Source: JBBECJ01 sp963763325 (GTDB taxonomy: Bacteria > Chloroflexota > Chloroflexia > Thermomicrobiales > CFX8). Taken from it: a stretch of DNA of 64,000 nucleotides. This document shows positions 25,939-35,148 of this stretch, piece after piece. Under the pieces are notes generated by a model. The model was not told the origin of the DNA. It made no database searches and saw only the letters and a program-made list of their open reading frames with translations. Both the position numbers and the translations under genes were made by a program. The stretch's first letter is position 1. Every line of letters starts with the position of its first letter. Location: NCBI GenBank assembly GCA_963763325.1, contig CAVXOL010000005.1:62001-126000 (forward strand), given 5' to 3'.

Positions 25939-28900
25939 ATGGAATCGAAGTCACCGGCGCTCGCGTCAGAAACCAGTAACATTGACTCGCCCAGACCGGC
26001 GATGGGCCAACTCGCGCCGATCGCCCCAACCGGCCGGTTTGATGTCTTCCTGTCGCACAACGGCCGTGACAAGCCAGTTGTCGAGCGCATCGCCATCCAT
26101 CTCAAACGAGCCGGGCTGGCGCCATGGCTCGACTCGTGGATGCTCGTGCCGGGTGAGGCATGGCGGCCCGAGCTCGAATCCGGGCTGATGTCGTCAGCCA
26201 GTTGCGCTGTCTGCATCGGTCAGTCGGGACTCAGCGACTGGGTCAACGAGGAGGTGTCGGTCGCCGTCAACCGTGCCGTCAAGGACCGCAGCTTTCGCGT
26301 CTTCCTCGTCCTCCTGCCCGGCCTCCCCGAGCCGTTCGACCCATCGACGCTGCCCGCCTTCCTCAGCACGCGCACCTGGGTCGACCTGCGCCGTGGTGTC
26401 GACCGACTTCGCGACATCCAGCAGCTGATGAACGCCATCAAGGGTGTCCCAACCGGCCCGACCGCACCAGTCGAGCCAGTCGCGGGCGTATGCCCGTACC
26501 GCGGTCTCCAGACGTTCAACGAAGAGCAGGCCGAGTTCTTCTTCGGACGCGAGGCCGACATCCAGCGCCTGATCGAGCGGCTCAAAGAGACGCGCTTCCT
26601 GGCTGTCCTCGGCTCCTCCGGCGTCGGCAAGTCGTCGCTCGTCAGAGCCGGGCTCGTGCCGGCTCTTCGCTTGAATGCTGGTCCCGCTGATGACGGCTGG
26701 ACAATCGGCATCTTCAAGCCGGGCACCCGGCCGATCTCCGAGCTTGCCGCGCAATTAAGCCATCTCGACCACCAGCGCCCGCTCACCTCGCTGCACGACG
26801 AATTGATGGACGACACTCGCGCACTCGATCTGGCCGGGATGCGCATCCTGGCCAGGAACGACGCGACGGATCGGCTGATATGGGTCGTCGATCAGTTCGA
26901 GGAGATCTTCACCCTCTGTCACGACGAGCGCGAACGTTCTGCCTTCGTCGGCAACCTCCTCCACGCCGCAACTGCCGCCGGTGGGCGAACGATCGTCATC
27001 CTCACAATGCGGGCCGACTTCTACGCGCAGACCGCCCGATGGCCCGAACTGGCGGCCCAGTTTGCCGCCCATCAGTACCTCGTCAGCCCACTCTCGCTCG
27101 ACGGGATGCGCCAGGTCATTGAACAACCGGCCCGTCTCGTCGGCCTCGAACTGGAACAGGGGCTGACCGAGACGATCCTCGACGATGTCGACGGCCAACC
27201 AGGCAGCCTGCCACTGCTGGAACACGCCCTGCTGGAACTCTGGGAGCGCCGCCTCGGCAACCTGCTCACCCTCGAAGCCTACCGTGACGCCGGCGCCGTT
27301 CAGGGAGCGATTGCCCAGCGCGCCGAGACTCTCTTCGGGACCCTGAATGCTGAGCAGCAGCAGATCGTCCGTGGCGTACTGCTGCGGCTGACCCAGCCGG
27401 GAGATGGATCGGTCGATACTCGACGCCGCGCCCGGATGGACGAACTCGTCCACCGTAGCATGACGCAGGTCGAATTCGAGACTGCCATCGGGCCACTCAT
27501 CGATGCCCGCCTGCTCACGACCGGCATCGATGAAGTCACCGGAGAGCAGGAACTGGACGTTGCACATGAGGCGCTCATCCGAGCCTGGCCACGTCTGCGT
27601 GCGTGGATCGACGAGGATCGGACTGGACTGCGCACCCATCGCCGGTTGACCGAAGCCGCCATCGACTGGGAACGCAACGGTCGCGACGAAGGTCTGCTCT
27701 ATCGCGGCGCACGGCTGGCGACCGCCTTCGATTGGCACGCGACTCATCCGGGATATCTCAACGACCTCGAGGATGCCTTTCTCTCCGCGAGTGCAAGAAT
27801 GCGCGACCGGGAAACACACGCACGCCAACGCCGCCTGCGTCTGACGATCGCCGGCCTGACCGTCGCGCTGCTGCTCATCAGCCTGACAGCCATCATCGCC
27901 ATCATTCAGCGCAACGAGGCCGAGAACGAGCGTAACGCGGCCCAACTGGCCCGCGACGAGGCGCGCTCCCGCGAGATCACGACGACGCGCTGGCGATATC
28001 CGCCACCGACCCGGAACTGGCACTCCTGTTACTGGCTGAAGCACTGGAACTCACGCCGACGAGCGAGGCCCAGCAAGCGTTGCAGTACGTGCTCATCAGC
28101 CAGCCCCATCAGGCGGGCGGCCCATCTGGAGTCAACCCGATCAATGACGGGAGCACATTGGTTGGAACCTGGACCATGGGCCCCGATGGCCAGAACGGTA
28201 GCGACAACGATCTACGACGATCTGGTGCGCCTCTGGAGTATGGATGGACTGAAGCTACTGCATGCATTGCCGGGAATCACCCAGGACGCGGTCTACAATG
28301 GAGATGGCAGCCGTATCGCCACTGCGGACCTGGACGGAACGCTACACGTGTGGGATGTCGCCTCGGGTCACCGAGATCCTGACGATTCACGTGCTGCAGA
28401 GGGACTCGACTGTGCCAGTGGTCAGGGCTGTTACTCACCTATTGCGTACAGTCATGATGGTCAGATCATTGTTTCGGCGTTCACCGAGAACGACAGTCAG
28501 TCTGATGACGTGTTCAACAGGGAACTGCGGGTTTGGGATGCAACGACAGGTGAGCGACTTGCATCATTCACGGTCGCGACACGATGGGTGGATTCTCAGC
28601 CCTGATGGCCGGTACATCGCAACGGTGAGCCGCACGTGAGATCAAGCTATGGGATGCGCGCACTGGTCAGACGATCAGGTCTCAGCCAGTCCTGGATTAT
28701 GTGGAGTTCTTCGCGTTCATGGCAGATGGGTCACAGATTTGTATCGCATTGTCCCAAGGCGCGATCGAGTTTTACGATATGCCCAGCTTCGAACCAGTGA
28801 GACGACGTGTGGCTCGTGTCGACACTGAAGCTAGCGTGGATGGGCTGATCGATGTCATCACAGTGAGCCCGGATGGAAACGCTCCTCGCCAGAGTCTTCT

Positions 28901-29297
28901 TCGACACGCCGGTCGTAGAGGTATGGGATATCGAGACCGAATCCCTCGTCTCAAGGCTCGTGGGCCACTCCAGCGATATCGATGAGCATTCGGTTCAGCC
29001 CGGACAATTCGTTGATCCTGACAAGCAGCGAGGATGAAACCGAGCGTCTGTGGGATACCGCGAGCGGTCGCGAGGTGGGAAGGTTCAATCAGAGCATTTC
29101 CAATGGCTTTCGACACAGAGCAGTTCACTCCCGACGGACGGATACTGATCGGCGCGTTCTCACGTGGCGCAATACCGCTCGAAACCTATTCCCTCGATGC
29201 GCTCGCTGCATCGGATGACGAATTGCTACGGATGGCCCGCGAGCGGGTATCGCGCGAGTTGACGCCGGAGGAGAGGCGACAATACCTGCATGAGTAG
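25939..29297 (+). CDS. TIR - STAND NTPase - TM - WD40 protein (several frameshifts in the C-terminal part)
   Basis: About 1120 residues. TIR domain at 33-130: RFDVFLSHNGRDKPVVERIA, GLAPWLDSWMLVPGEAWRPE (candidate NADase Glu78/Glu80) and SGLSDWVNEEV. Then CPYRGLQTFNEEQAEFFFGR, Walker A GSSGVGKSS (225-233) and Walker B IWVVDQFEEIFTL, typical of the nSTAND1 group; LDVAHEALIRAWPRLRAWID closes the module. A membrane helix (LTIAGLTVALLLISLTAIIA) follows, then a DEAxxR linker, DDALAISATDPELALLLLAE and WD40 repeats (DDLVRLWSMDG, GTLHVWDVASG, RELRVWDATTGE). Frame changes occur near 27980, 28180 and 28580-29090. The true end is ELTPEERRQYLHE at 29297. Such proteins sense a trigger through WD40, oligomerise and activate TIR NAD+ cleavage, and are frequent antiviral suicide systems. 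It overlaps the membrane-protein gene by 8 bp. Confidence 0.85.
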
Positions 29298-29778
29298 GAT
29301 CGCACGCGATCGCCGCCACAGGAGGCACAGCCATCCGGCACAGACGGACACCACCGTCGCCTACGATGTCGTCCGGCACCTCGACATGATCCTGTCCGTC
29401 ATCGACCGAATGGCCAACAACTCGTTCCTGCTCAAGGGCTGGAGCGTCACCCTGGCGGCCGGGCTTTTCGCGCTTGCCGCGAACGATACCAAGCCACTCT
29501 TCGCCGCCATCGCCATCCTGCCCGGTATCGCATTCTGGGGACTCGATGCCTACTACCTGCGTCAGGAGCGGCTCTTTCGGAACCTCTACGACGCCGTCCG
29601 CCGCTCGTCACAATCGGCAGAACCCGCGATTGAACCCTATTCCCTCTCGACCGCCCCGTTCCAGGCCGCCGTTTCGACCTGGTTCCAAACCCTCTGGGTG
29701 CGCTCGATCATTGCCGTCCACGGAGTCGTCCTGCTCGCGGTCGCGGTTGTCATCCTCTACCTGCTCCTCGCTTCCTGA
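29290..29778 (+). CDS. Small four-helix membrane protein, partner of the TIR-STAND gene
   Basis: 162 residues; its ATG lies 8 bp inside the end of the TIR-STAND-WD40 gene, so expression is coupled. It reads HLDMILSVIDRMANNSFLLK, GWSVTLAAGLFALAANDTKP, LFAAIAILPGIAFWGLDAYY and LRQERLFRNLYDAVRR, with a further helix IIAVHGVVLLAVAVVILYLL at the C-terminus. Two close helices plus a soluble helical loop recall the SLATT-type effectors, and I recall this 'IxRMAxNSFLLKGWSVTL' family as a common small hypothetical protein. No enzymatic motif. It could be a pore-forming effector, or an anchor or inhibitor of the TIR protein. This pairing is the main reason to view the locus as a defence system. Confidence 0.8.
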   Translation: MSRIARDRRHRRHSHPAQTDTTVAYDVVRHLDMILSVIDRMANNSFLLKGWSVTLAAGLFALAANDTKPLFAAIAILPGIAFWGLDAYYLRQERLFRNLYDAVRRSSQSAEPAIEPYSLSTAPFQAAVSTWFQTLWVRSIIAVHGVVLLAVAVVILYLLLAS

Positions 29779-29984
29779 CGACGTTCTGGCCATCGATCGC
29801 GATCCCAACCCGTCTCTAACCGCTTGACTGAGCACTTCTACCCACCCGCCTGCACCGACCCGCACCCATCCGTGAATACGTATATTCCGCGATGGCACGC
29901 GAGCCTGGAACCTCTATCCTGAGCAACGTTGGCAATGGATGCCCGCGACGATGCAGTCGCCGGCAGTACGCGGAGGAACGTGCC

Positions 29985-30833
29985 ATGACCGCAGCACCGT
30001 TGAAGCTGCTCGCAATTCTCGCCCACCCCGACGATGAGTCGCTCGGGTTCGGCGGTACCCTCGCGAAGTACGCGAGTGAAAGCGTCGAAACGCACCTTGT
30101 CTGCGCCACGCGTGGCGAACGAGGCTGGTTCGGCCCTCCCGATGACTACCCCGGTCCGTTCGAGCTTGGCCGGATTCGAGAACAGGAGCTGCACAATGCC
30201 GCCGCTGTCCTCGGTCTCCGCTCGGTTCGATTCCTCGACTACTTCGATGGCGATCTGGATCAGGTCCCACCGGCCGATGCGATTGCCCGGATCGTTACCC
30301 ACATCCGCGATGTCCGTCCGGACGTCGTCCTGACCTTCGGCCCCGACGGCGCGTACGGCCATCCCGACCACATCGCCATCTCGCAACTCACGACGACCGC
30401 CATCATGGCCGCGGCTGACCGCGACTTCTCCCCGATCGGCTCATACCCGCATCAGGTCCAGAAGCTCTATCACCTGGTCTGCCTCGCGCAGACGAACGCC
30501 ATCTACCAGGAAGCGTTCGGCGATCTCGTGATGGAGATCGACGGCGTCGAGCGACGCTCCGTGACATGGCCGGACTGGGCCATCACGACCAACCTCGACA
30601 CGACCGACTACTGGCAGCAGGTCTGGGAAGCGATCAGTTGCCACCGGACGCAACTCCCCGGCTACGACGCGATCGCAAACCTGCCGGAACACCTTCTCCG
30701 CACACTCCTCGGGACCCAGACCTTCTACCGGGCGATGAGCTTCGTCAACGGTGGCCGCGCCATCGAGGACGATCTCTTCACCGGTCTGGGCAGCTATCAG
30801 CTGAGTCCGTGGAAGGAGGGCATCATCTTCTAA
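29985..30833 (+). CDS. PIG-L family zinc deacetylase
   Basis: 282 residues, CGGAGGAACG before ATG 29985. The zinc motif AILAHPDDESLGFGGTLAKY (residues 8-27) and a second motif VVLTFGPDGAYGHPDHIAIS with the metal His are exactly those of PIG-L/LmbE proteins, which remove acetyl groups from N-acetylglucosamine conjugates (GlcNAc-Ins in MshB, bacillithiol BshB) or related sugars. CATRGERGWFGPP is the substrate loop. No thiol biosynthesis gene is adjacent, so MshB/BshB identity is not supported. A 206-bp gap separates it from the membrane protein upstream. Confidence 0.9.
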   Translation: MTAAPLKLLAILAHPDDESLGFGGTLAKYASESVETHLVCATRGERGWFGPPDDYPGPFELGRIREQELHNAAAVLGLRSVRFLDYFDGDLDQVPPADAIARIVTHIRDVRPDVVLTFGPDGAYGHPDHIAISQLTTTAIMAAADRDFSPIGSYPHQVQKLYHLVCLAQTNAIYQEAFGDLVMEIDGVERRSVTWPDWAITTNLDTTDYWQQVWEAISCHRTQLPGYDAIANLPEHLLRTLLGTQTFYRAMSFVNGGRAIEDDLFTGLGSYQLSPWKEGIIF

Positions 30834-30930
30834 AGTCCCAAACCCCGCCGGAAAGACCCTAAGAACAACCAGTCAGGTGGCAGTGTTTCGCCACCACGAT
30901 GCGAGATGCCTGAATCAAGGAGGATTCACC

Positions 30931-31581
30931 ATGCGTCGACGATTCCTGACGCTCTTCGCGGTGGCCATGACGGCCATCACCCTGCTGATCCCATCGTTCG
31001 CGTCCGCCGCCGAGCTGCCCGAGGGCGTCATCCTCGATGAAACCCTGCGCAGCGCCCGAGCCGAGTTCGAGTTCACACGCGGCTGTATCGAGACCCACAT
31101 CCACATCTTCACCCAGATCAACCATCAGGACTGGATGGACGGCTCCGTCTACGATGACACCATCGCCGGACTCTACATCGACTCCTACAACACCTGCACC
31201 GAGGAGCCGGTAATTGGGATCGAGTTCTACGCTGAGGACTTCGACGTGGAGGTCAGCCAGAAGCTGATCGGCGCACGAATGCGCGGCGAAGCGATGGCAA
31301 ACAACTACGTCGGCGACAACAGTGAGGTCCCGGTCAAGCTCAACATCTTCTGGGTGCCGGCCGGGCGCGTCAACTCAGAGACGATGACTCAGGAGTTCAT
31401 GACGTACCTGCCAACGACCGGCGAGCAGGTCGCGGCCATCTCGACCAGCACCGACATCGATCGCCAGGCCATCGCGATGGGCGTCCTGAAGGTTGGCGAC
31501 CAGGTCTTCCCGCTCTTTGCCCGAGACCACAACACGCTGATGTACGGCTTCGACGCCACCTGGACGATCAAGGCCGAGTAA
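30931..31581 (+). CDS. Secreted hypothetical protein, tandem paralogue 1
   Basis: 216 residues with a Sec signal peptide (MRRRFLTLFAVAMTAITLLI, cleavage likely after SFASA), AAGGAGG upstream. The mature part has a first Cys-containing strand (FTRGCIETHIHIF), GLYIDSYNTCTEEPVIGIEF, VPVKLNIFWVPAGRVNSETM and ends GFDATWTIKAE. Two Cys residues could form a disulfide. It is clearly related to the next gene in signal peptide, spacing of motifs and ending (xGFDxTWTIxAx / VGFDLTWTMLAQ). The family is unknown to me; a beta-rich exported protein, perhaps cell-surface. Confidence 0.75.
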   Translation: MRRRFLTLFAVAMTAITLLIPSFASAAELPEGVILDETLRSARAEFEFTRGCIETHIHIFTQINHQDWMDGSVYDDTIAGLYIDSYNTCTEEPVIGIEFYAEDFDVEVSQKLIGARMRGEAMANNYVGDNSEVPVKLNIFWVPAGRVNSETMTQEFMTYLPTTGEQVAAISTSTDIDRQAIAMGVLKVGDQVFPLFARDHNTLMYGFDATWTIKAE

Positions 31582-31614
31582 CCACTCGCATCAACCGCGG
31601 AAGGGGAACCTGCC

Positions 31615-32268
31615 ATGCGACGCCGACTCATCACCATCGCTGCCATGTCGATGGTTGCCATCACGCTGCTGACGCCATCACTTGCCAGCGCGGGCCAACC
31701 GACAGGATTGCCGGAGAACGTCATCCACACCGAGAGATCGCGGAGCGCCGTCACACTCGTCCACTACGCGAACCGATGCCTGACGACGGAGATCTTCCTG
31801 GGAGTCTCCAACCAGCAACAGGCATCGAATGACGGCTCCGCCAGCGGCTATCACGTCGTTTCGTTCGGCGCGTACCAGGTGAACACCTGCCAGGACACCG
31901 TGATCATAAACGTCGAGCTCAACACGGACCAGCTGAACGTGAGCGTCAACGACCACCTGAGTGGCGCCTCGGTCAGCGGCCAGGCCGTGGTCACCAACGT
32001 CACCGGCGACGAGATTCCGGTCTCGTTCGCCATCATGTGGACCCCGACTGGCCCGCGGACAACCCACCAGTTCAGCGACGAGATCAACGTCGTCGACCCC
32101 GCGACTGGCGAGGACGTGCCGGTCCTCCAGGAGGAGACCCAGATCGACCGCCCAGCGCAGGCGCGCGGCACGATCACCGTCGGCGACCAGACATTTCAGT
32201 TCGCAGATCGCGATGATGACACGTTCTTCGTCGGCTTCGACCTGACCTGGACGATGCTGGCGCAGTAA
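31615..32268 (+). CDS. Secreted hypothetical protein, tandem paralogue 2
   Basis: 217 residues, 33 bp after paralogue 1 with GGAAGGGGAA upstream of the ATG. Signal peptide MRRRLITIAAMSMVAITLLT with cleavage near LASAG. It shares with its neighbour the order [Cys strand: HYANRCLTTEIFLGVS], [SFGAYQVNTCQDTVIINVEL], [VSGQAVVTNVTGDEIPVSFA, IMWTPTGPRTTHQFSDEI] and the ending. Identity is low, so the duplication is old. Both are likely made from one transcript that ends at the strong hairpin at 32276-32301. Confidence 0.75.
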   Translation: MRRRLITIAAMSMVAITLLTPSLASAGQPTGLPENVIHTERSRSAVTLVHYANRCLTTEIFLGVSNQQQASNDGSASGYHVVSFGAYQVNTCQDTVIINVELNTDQLNVSVNDHLSGASVSGQAVVTNVTGDEIPVSFAIMWTPTGPRTTHQFSDEINVVDPATGEDVPVLQEETQIDRPAQARGTITVGDQTFQFADRDDDTFFVGFDLTWTMLAQ

Positions 32269-32275
32269 CCCGCGC

Positions 32276-32301
32276 GGCGCGGCGGTCAAGACCGCCGCGC
32301 C
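32276..32301. terminator. Perfect 12-bp GC-rich hairpin after the secreted paralogues
   Basis: GGCGCGGCGGTC (32276-32287) and GACCGCCGCGCC (32290-32301) are exact complements around AA. There is no T-run, so it may be a REP-type palindrome acting as an mRNA 3' end instead of a canonical Rho-independent terminator. It lies 8 bp after the stop at 32268, in the 91-bp gap before the next gene. Confidence 0.65.
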
Positions 32302-32359
32302 TCTACCGAACTCACTTGAACACCGCGCACTGGCGCGCGGCCAGAAAGGAAACCGATCG

Positions 32360-33788
32360 ATGTCGATCGCAGAACGCGCAACCTCCACGACCGGCGAGCA
32401 GATCATCATCGCCGACGAGGCACTCGAAGCCTTCATCACCTCGATTCGCGGCCAGGTCATCCGCCCCGGCGACGCCGGCTACGACGAGACCCGCAAGGTC
32501 TGGAACGGGATGATCGACAAGTACCCGGCCCTGATCGTCCGCGCCACCGGCACCGCCGATGTCGCCGCGACCGTCCGCTTCGCCCGCCAGAACGACATCC
32601 TGCTGACGGTTCGCGGCAACGGCCACAATGTCGCCGGCAACGCCATCGCCGACGGCGCGTTGATGCTCGACCTCTCGGCCATGCGCGCCGTCCAGGTCGA
32701 TCCGGCCGCCAAGATCGCCCGCGTCCAGCCGGGCGCCAACTGGGGCGACCTCGACTACGAGACGCAGCTACACGGTCTTGCGACACCAGGCGGGCAGGTC
32801 TCGACGACCGGCATCGCCGGCTTCACGCTCGGTGGTGGAATGAGCTACACCCGCCGCAAGTACGGCCTGGCCTGCGACAACCTGATCGGCGCCGAGGTCG
32901 TCCTGGCCGACGGCTCGGTCGTCCGTGCCAGCGAGACCGAGAACAGCGACCTCCTCTGGGGGCTGCGTGGCGGCGGCGGCAACTTCGGCGTCGTCACGTC
33001 GTTCGAGTTCCGCCTCCACGAGATCGGCCCGGAGGTCGCCTTCGTCAGCACGATCTACTCGCTCGACGATGTCGAGCAGATTCTGCACGGCTGGCGCAAG
33101 CTACAGCGAGCAGGCGCCGGACGAGGTCACGCCCGACTTCTACGTCTGGGGGATGCCGGCCTTGCCGGACGTTCCGGCCGAGATGGTTGGCATGCCGATC
33201 GTCTTCATCGCCGGGATGTACGCCGGCCCGGCCGAGGAAGGCGAGCGCATCCTCAAGCCACTGCGCGAACTGGCGACGCCGATTGCCGACCAGAGCGGTG
33301 TCGCACCCTACACAATGGTGCAGGCCGCGTCGGATCCACTCTTCCCGAACGGCCTCCTGAACTACTGGAAGTCGGTGACGCTCCCGTCGCTCGACAACGG
33401 CGGCATCGACGCCGTCCTGCGCGTCAGCTACGAGCGGCCAACGCCGCAGACGCTGATCGCACTGCGCTACCTCGGTGGCGCGATCGGTCGCGTCCCGGAG
33501 GACGCAACCGCCTACGGCAACCGCTCCGCCCTCTACAACCTCAGCATCGACGCGACCTGGACCGATCCGTTCAAGTCCGACGAGATGATCGGCTGGACGC
33601 GCCGCGTCTGGTCCGAGATCCAGGAGGAGACGGGCGCAGGCGTCTACCTGAACTTCGCCGGCTTCGCCGAGGAGAACAACAAGCTGGCCGAGCTCGCCTA
33701 CCGCTTGAACCACGACCGCCTCGTCGAGGTCAAGCGCACCTACGACCCAACCAACCTGTTCCGCACGAACGTGAACATCAAGCCGTAG
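32360..33788 (+). CDS. FAD-linked oxidase, berberine-bridge-enzyme type (one frameshift)
   Basis: MSIAERATSTTGEQIIIADE from ATG 32360, AAAGGAAA upstream. The VAO/PCMH FAD fold is clear: PALIVRATGTADVAATVRFA, LTVRGNGHNVAGNAIADGAL (the flavin-linked His region in RxGGH-like form), VQPGANWGDLDYETQLHGLA, GIAGFTLGGGMSYTRRKYGL and LLWGLRGGGGNFGVVTSFEF. An extra C near 33103 (AAGCTAC for AAGTAC) shifts the frame; it resumes EQAPDEVTPDFYVWGMPALP and ends VYLNFAGFAEENN, RTYDPTNLFRTNVNIKP, the BBE C-terminal domain. About 475 residues. These enzymes oxidise sugars, alkaloids or other alcohols with O2. Confidence 0.88.
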
Positions 33789-33812
33789 CCAGTCAGCCGT
33801 CAGTTATCAGCC

Positions 33813-33853
33813 GTCAGCCAGTCGGCCAACAGTCTGTTGGCTGACTGGCTGAC
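33813..33853. terminator. 19-bp hairpin with 3-base loop
   Basis: GTCAGCCAGTCGGCCAACA (33813-33831) pairs with 33835-33853 with one mismatch across GTC. It is preceded by repeated GTCAGCCGTCAGTTATCAGC words. It lies 24 bp after the oxidase stop. The same GTCAGC/TATCAGC words make up the element at 41403-41498. Confidence 0.7.
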
Positions 33854-34044
33854 ATGCAGACGGCCGCTCCATCGTCGTTGACTGGGGTATGGAGCCCGTC
33901 GCCAAATGTCCGCTCCACCATGTAGCGTGGCATCGCGTGCCTCCTCGTCGAGTCCCATCGTCGTGGGCCAACTTCCCACGACGACGATCATCGCCCCTCC
34001 TCCCGCATCCCCACATTGGGAGAGCCACGCAGATTGACGAGCGG

Positions 34045-34395
34045 CTACCCGCAGGTTGGGGGCGTCGAAGCCTGCTTGTGCGTGCCCCCGCCGTCCCAGC
34101 GCCAGGCTTTCAGGATATGGCTCGTCTCGTGCAGCTCCGCGAAGCCGATCCCCAGCGTCAGGACCAGCAGCCAGCGCAGGTCCCAGAACCAGGCCGCTCC
34201 GAGACCGGTCAACGTCAGCCCGACCAGCGTCAGCCGCCAGCCTTCCAGCCGTTCCAGCATCGCGACGCCCCGCCGGACCAGACCGCGCTCGCCGTTCGCC
34301 CCACCCCACAGCCCGCGCCGGAACAGGGTGATTCCGTAGAGCATGACACCAATTCCCAGATAGTGCAGCCAGCCGGTGTTAAAGATTGTGTCCAT
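34045..34395 (-). CDS. Small hypothetical membrane protein
   Basis: 116 residues, ATG 34395 with an ideal GAAGGAGGTGAC upstream. Helices: LHYLGIGVMLYGITLF (about 10-25) and two close ones WRLTLVGLTLTGLGAAWF and LRWLLVLTLGIGFAEL (52-90), with a basic loop between (RRGVAMLERLEG). The tail is polar and ends TPPTCG. I do not recognise the family. The 190 bp between it and the hairpin at 33853 shows nothing else I can name. Confidence 0.65.
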   Translation of the reverse strand: MDTIFNTGWLHYLGIGVMLYGITLFRRGLWGGANGERGLVRRGVAMLERLEGWRLTLVGLTLTGLGAAWFWDLRWLLVLTLGIGFAELHETSHILKAWRWDGGGTHKQASTPPTCG

Positions 34396-34562
34396 TCCGT
34401 CACCTCCTTCGCGACACCCGGACCACCGGGTACCGTGCCATGAGGCGACGATACGCCATCGAGTTCGCGCGAACGATTACCTCGGAGGTAACGGCGAGAT
34501 CGACAGGTCGTCCCGGACGGTCACGACCGAGACGTGCGTGCGATCGCGCGGACACAGCCAAA

Positions 34563-35015
34563 TCACTCGGTCTCGAAGGCTGGCTCGACTCCGTGCTTGC
34601 GGGCAACCGCGACGAGCCGATCCACGCTCGGCCCCTCGGCATAGATCTGGCCGACTTCTTTGAGGAAGTCCAACGACGGCGCGCCGAGCGTGATCATCAG
34701 ATAGCGGGCAACGTCTTCCGTGACGCGCAGGGAATGCGGGACACCGTGTGGCAGGCTCACCAGCGTCCCTGGTCCACCGGTCAACTGCTGATCTCCGACA
34801 CGAAACTCCATCGTCCCTTCCACCACATAGGTCAGTTCGTCCCATGGATGGGAATGTGGCAGGAGCCATTCCAGATCGGTGGAAACGCCTTCTACGACCG
34901 TGACAGGGTCGTCCCCTTCAGTTACCAGACGCACCAGGATGTCATCGCCCCCGGCGCCAGCGAAGTGCTCGGCATCCGCACGCAGATGGATGCCGGTGCT
35001 CATCCCATGTCCCAC
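34563..35015 (-). CDS. Cupin-domain protein
   Basis: 150 residues with GTG start at 35015, chosen because AAGGAGGATCC lies directly upstream; an ATG at 35063/35066 is in frame but has no site. The cupin motif 1 is LLPHSHPWDELTYVVEGTME (metal ligands His-x-His, Glu) and motif 2 is TGGPGTLVSLPHGVPHSLRV (second His). It is a single-domain small-molecule-binding or dioxygenase-like cupin. The tail after GAPSLDFLKEVG is helical. It is located downstream of the collapsed LuxR regulator, same strand, 133 bp away; function unknown. Confidence 0.8.
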   Translation of the reverse strand: MGHGMSTGIHLRADAEHFAGAGGDDILVRLVTEGDDPVTVVEGVSTDLEWLLPHSHPWDELTYVVEGTMEFRVGDQQLTGGPGTLVSLPHGVPHSLRVTEDVARYLMITLGAPSLDFLKEVGQIYAEGPSVDRLVAVARKHGVEPAFETE

Positions 35016-35148
35016 GGGATCCTCCTTCACCTGTATGGTCGTTGTCGTCGAGTGCCGCGACATCATATCGGCAACGACTCCGCAACGACCGACAAACAAC
35101 CCATGCAACTGCCCATGCCGGCAATCATGCGTGCACGGCGGTTGACCG

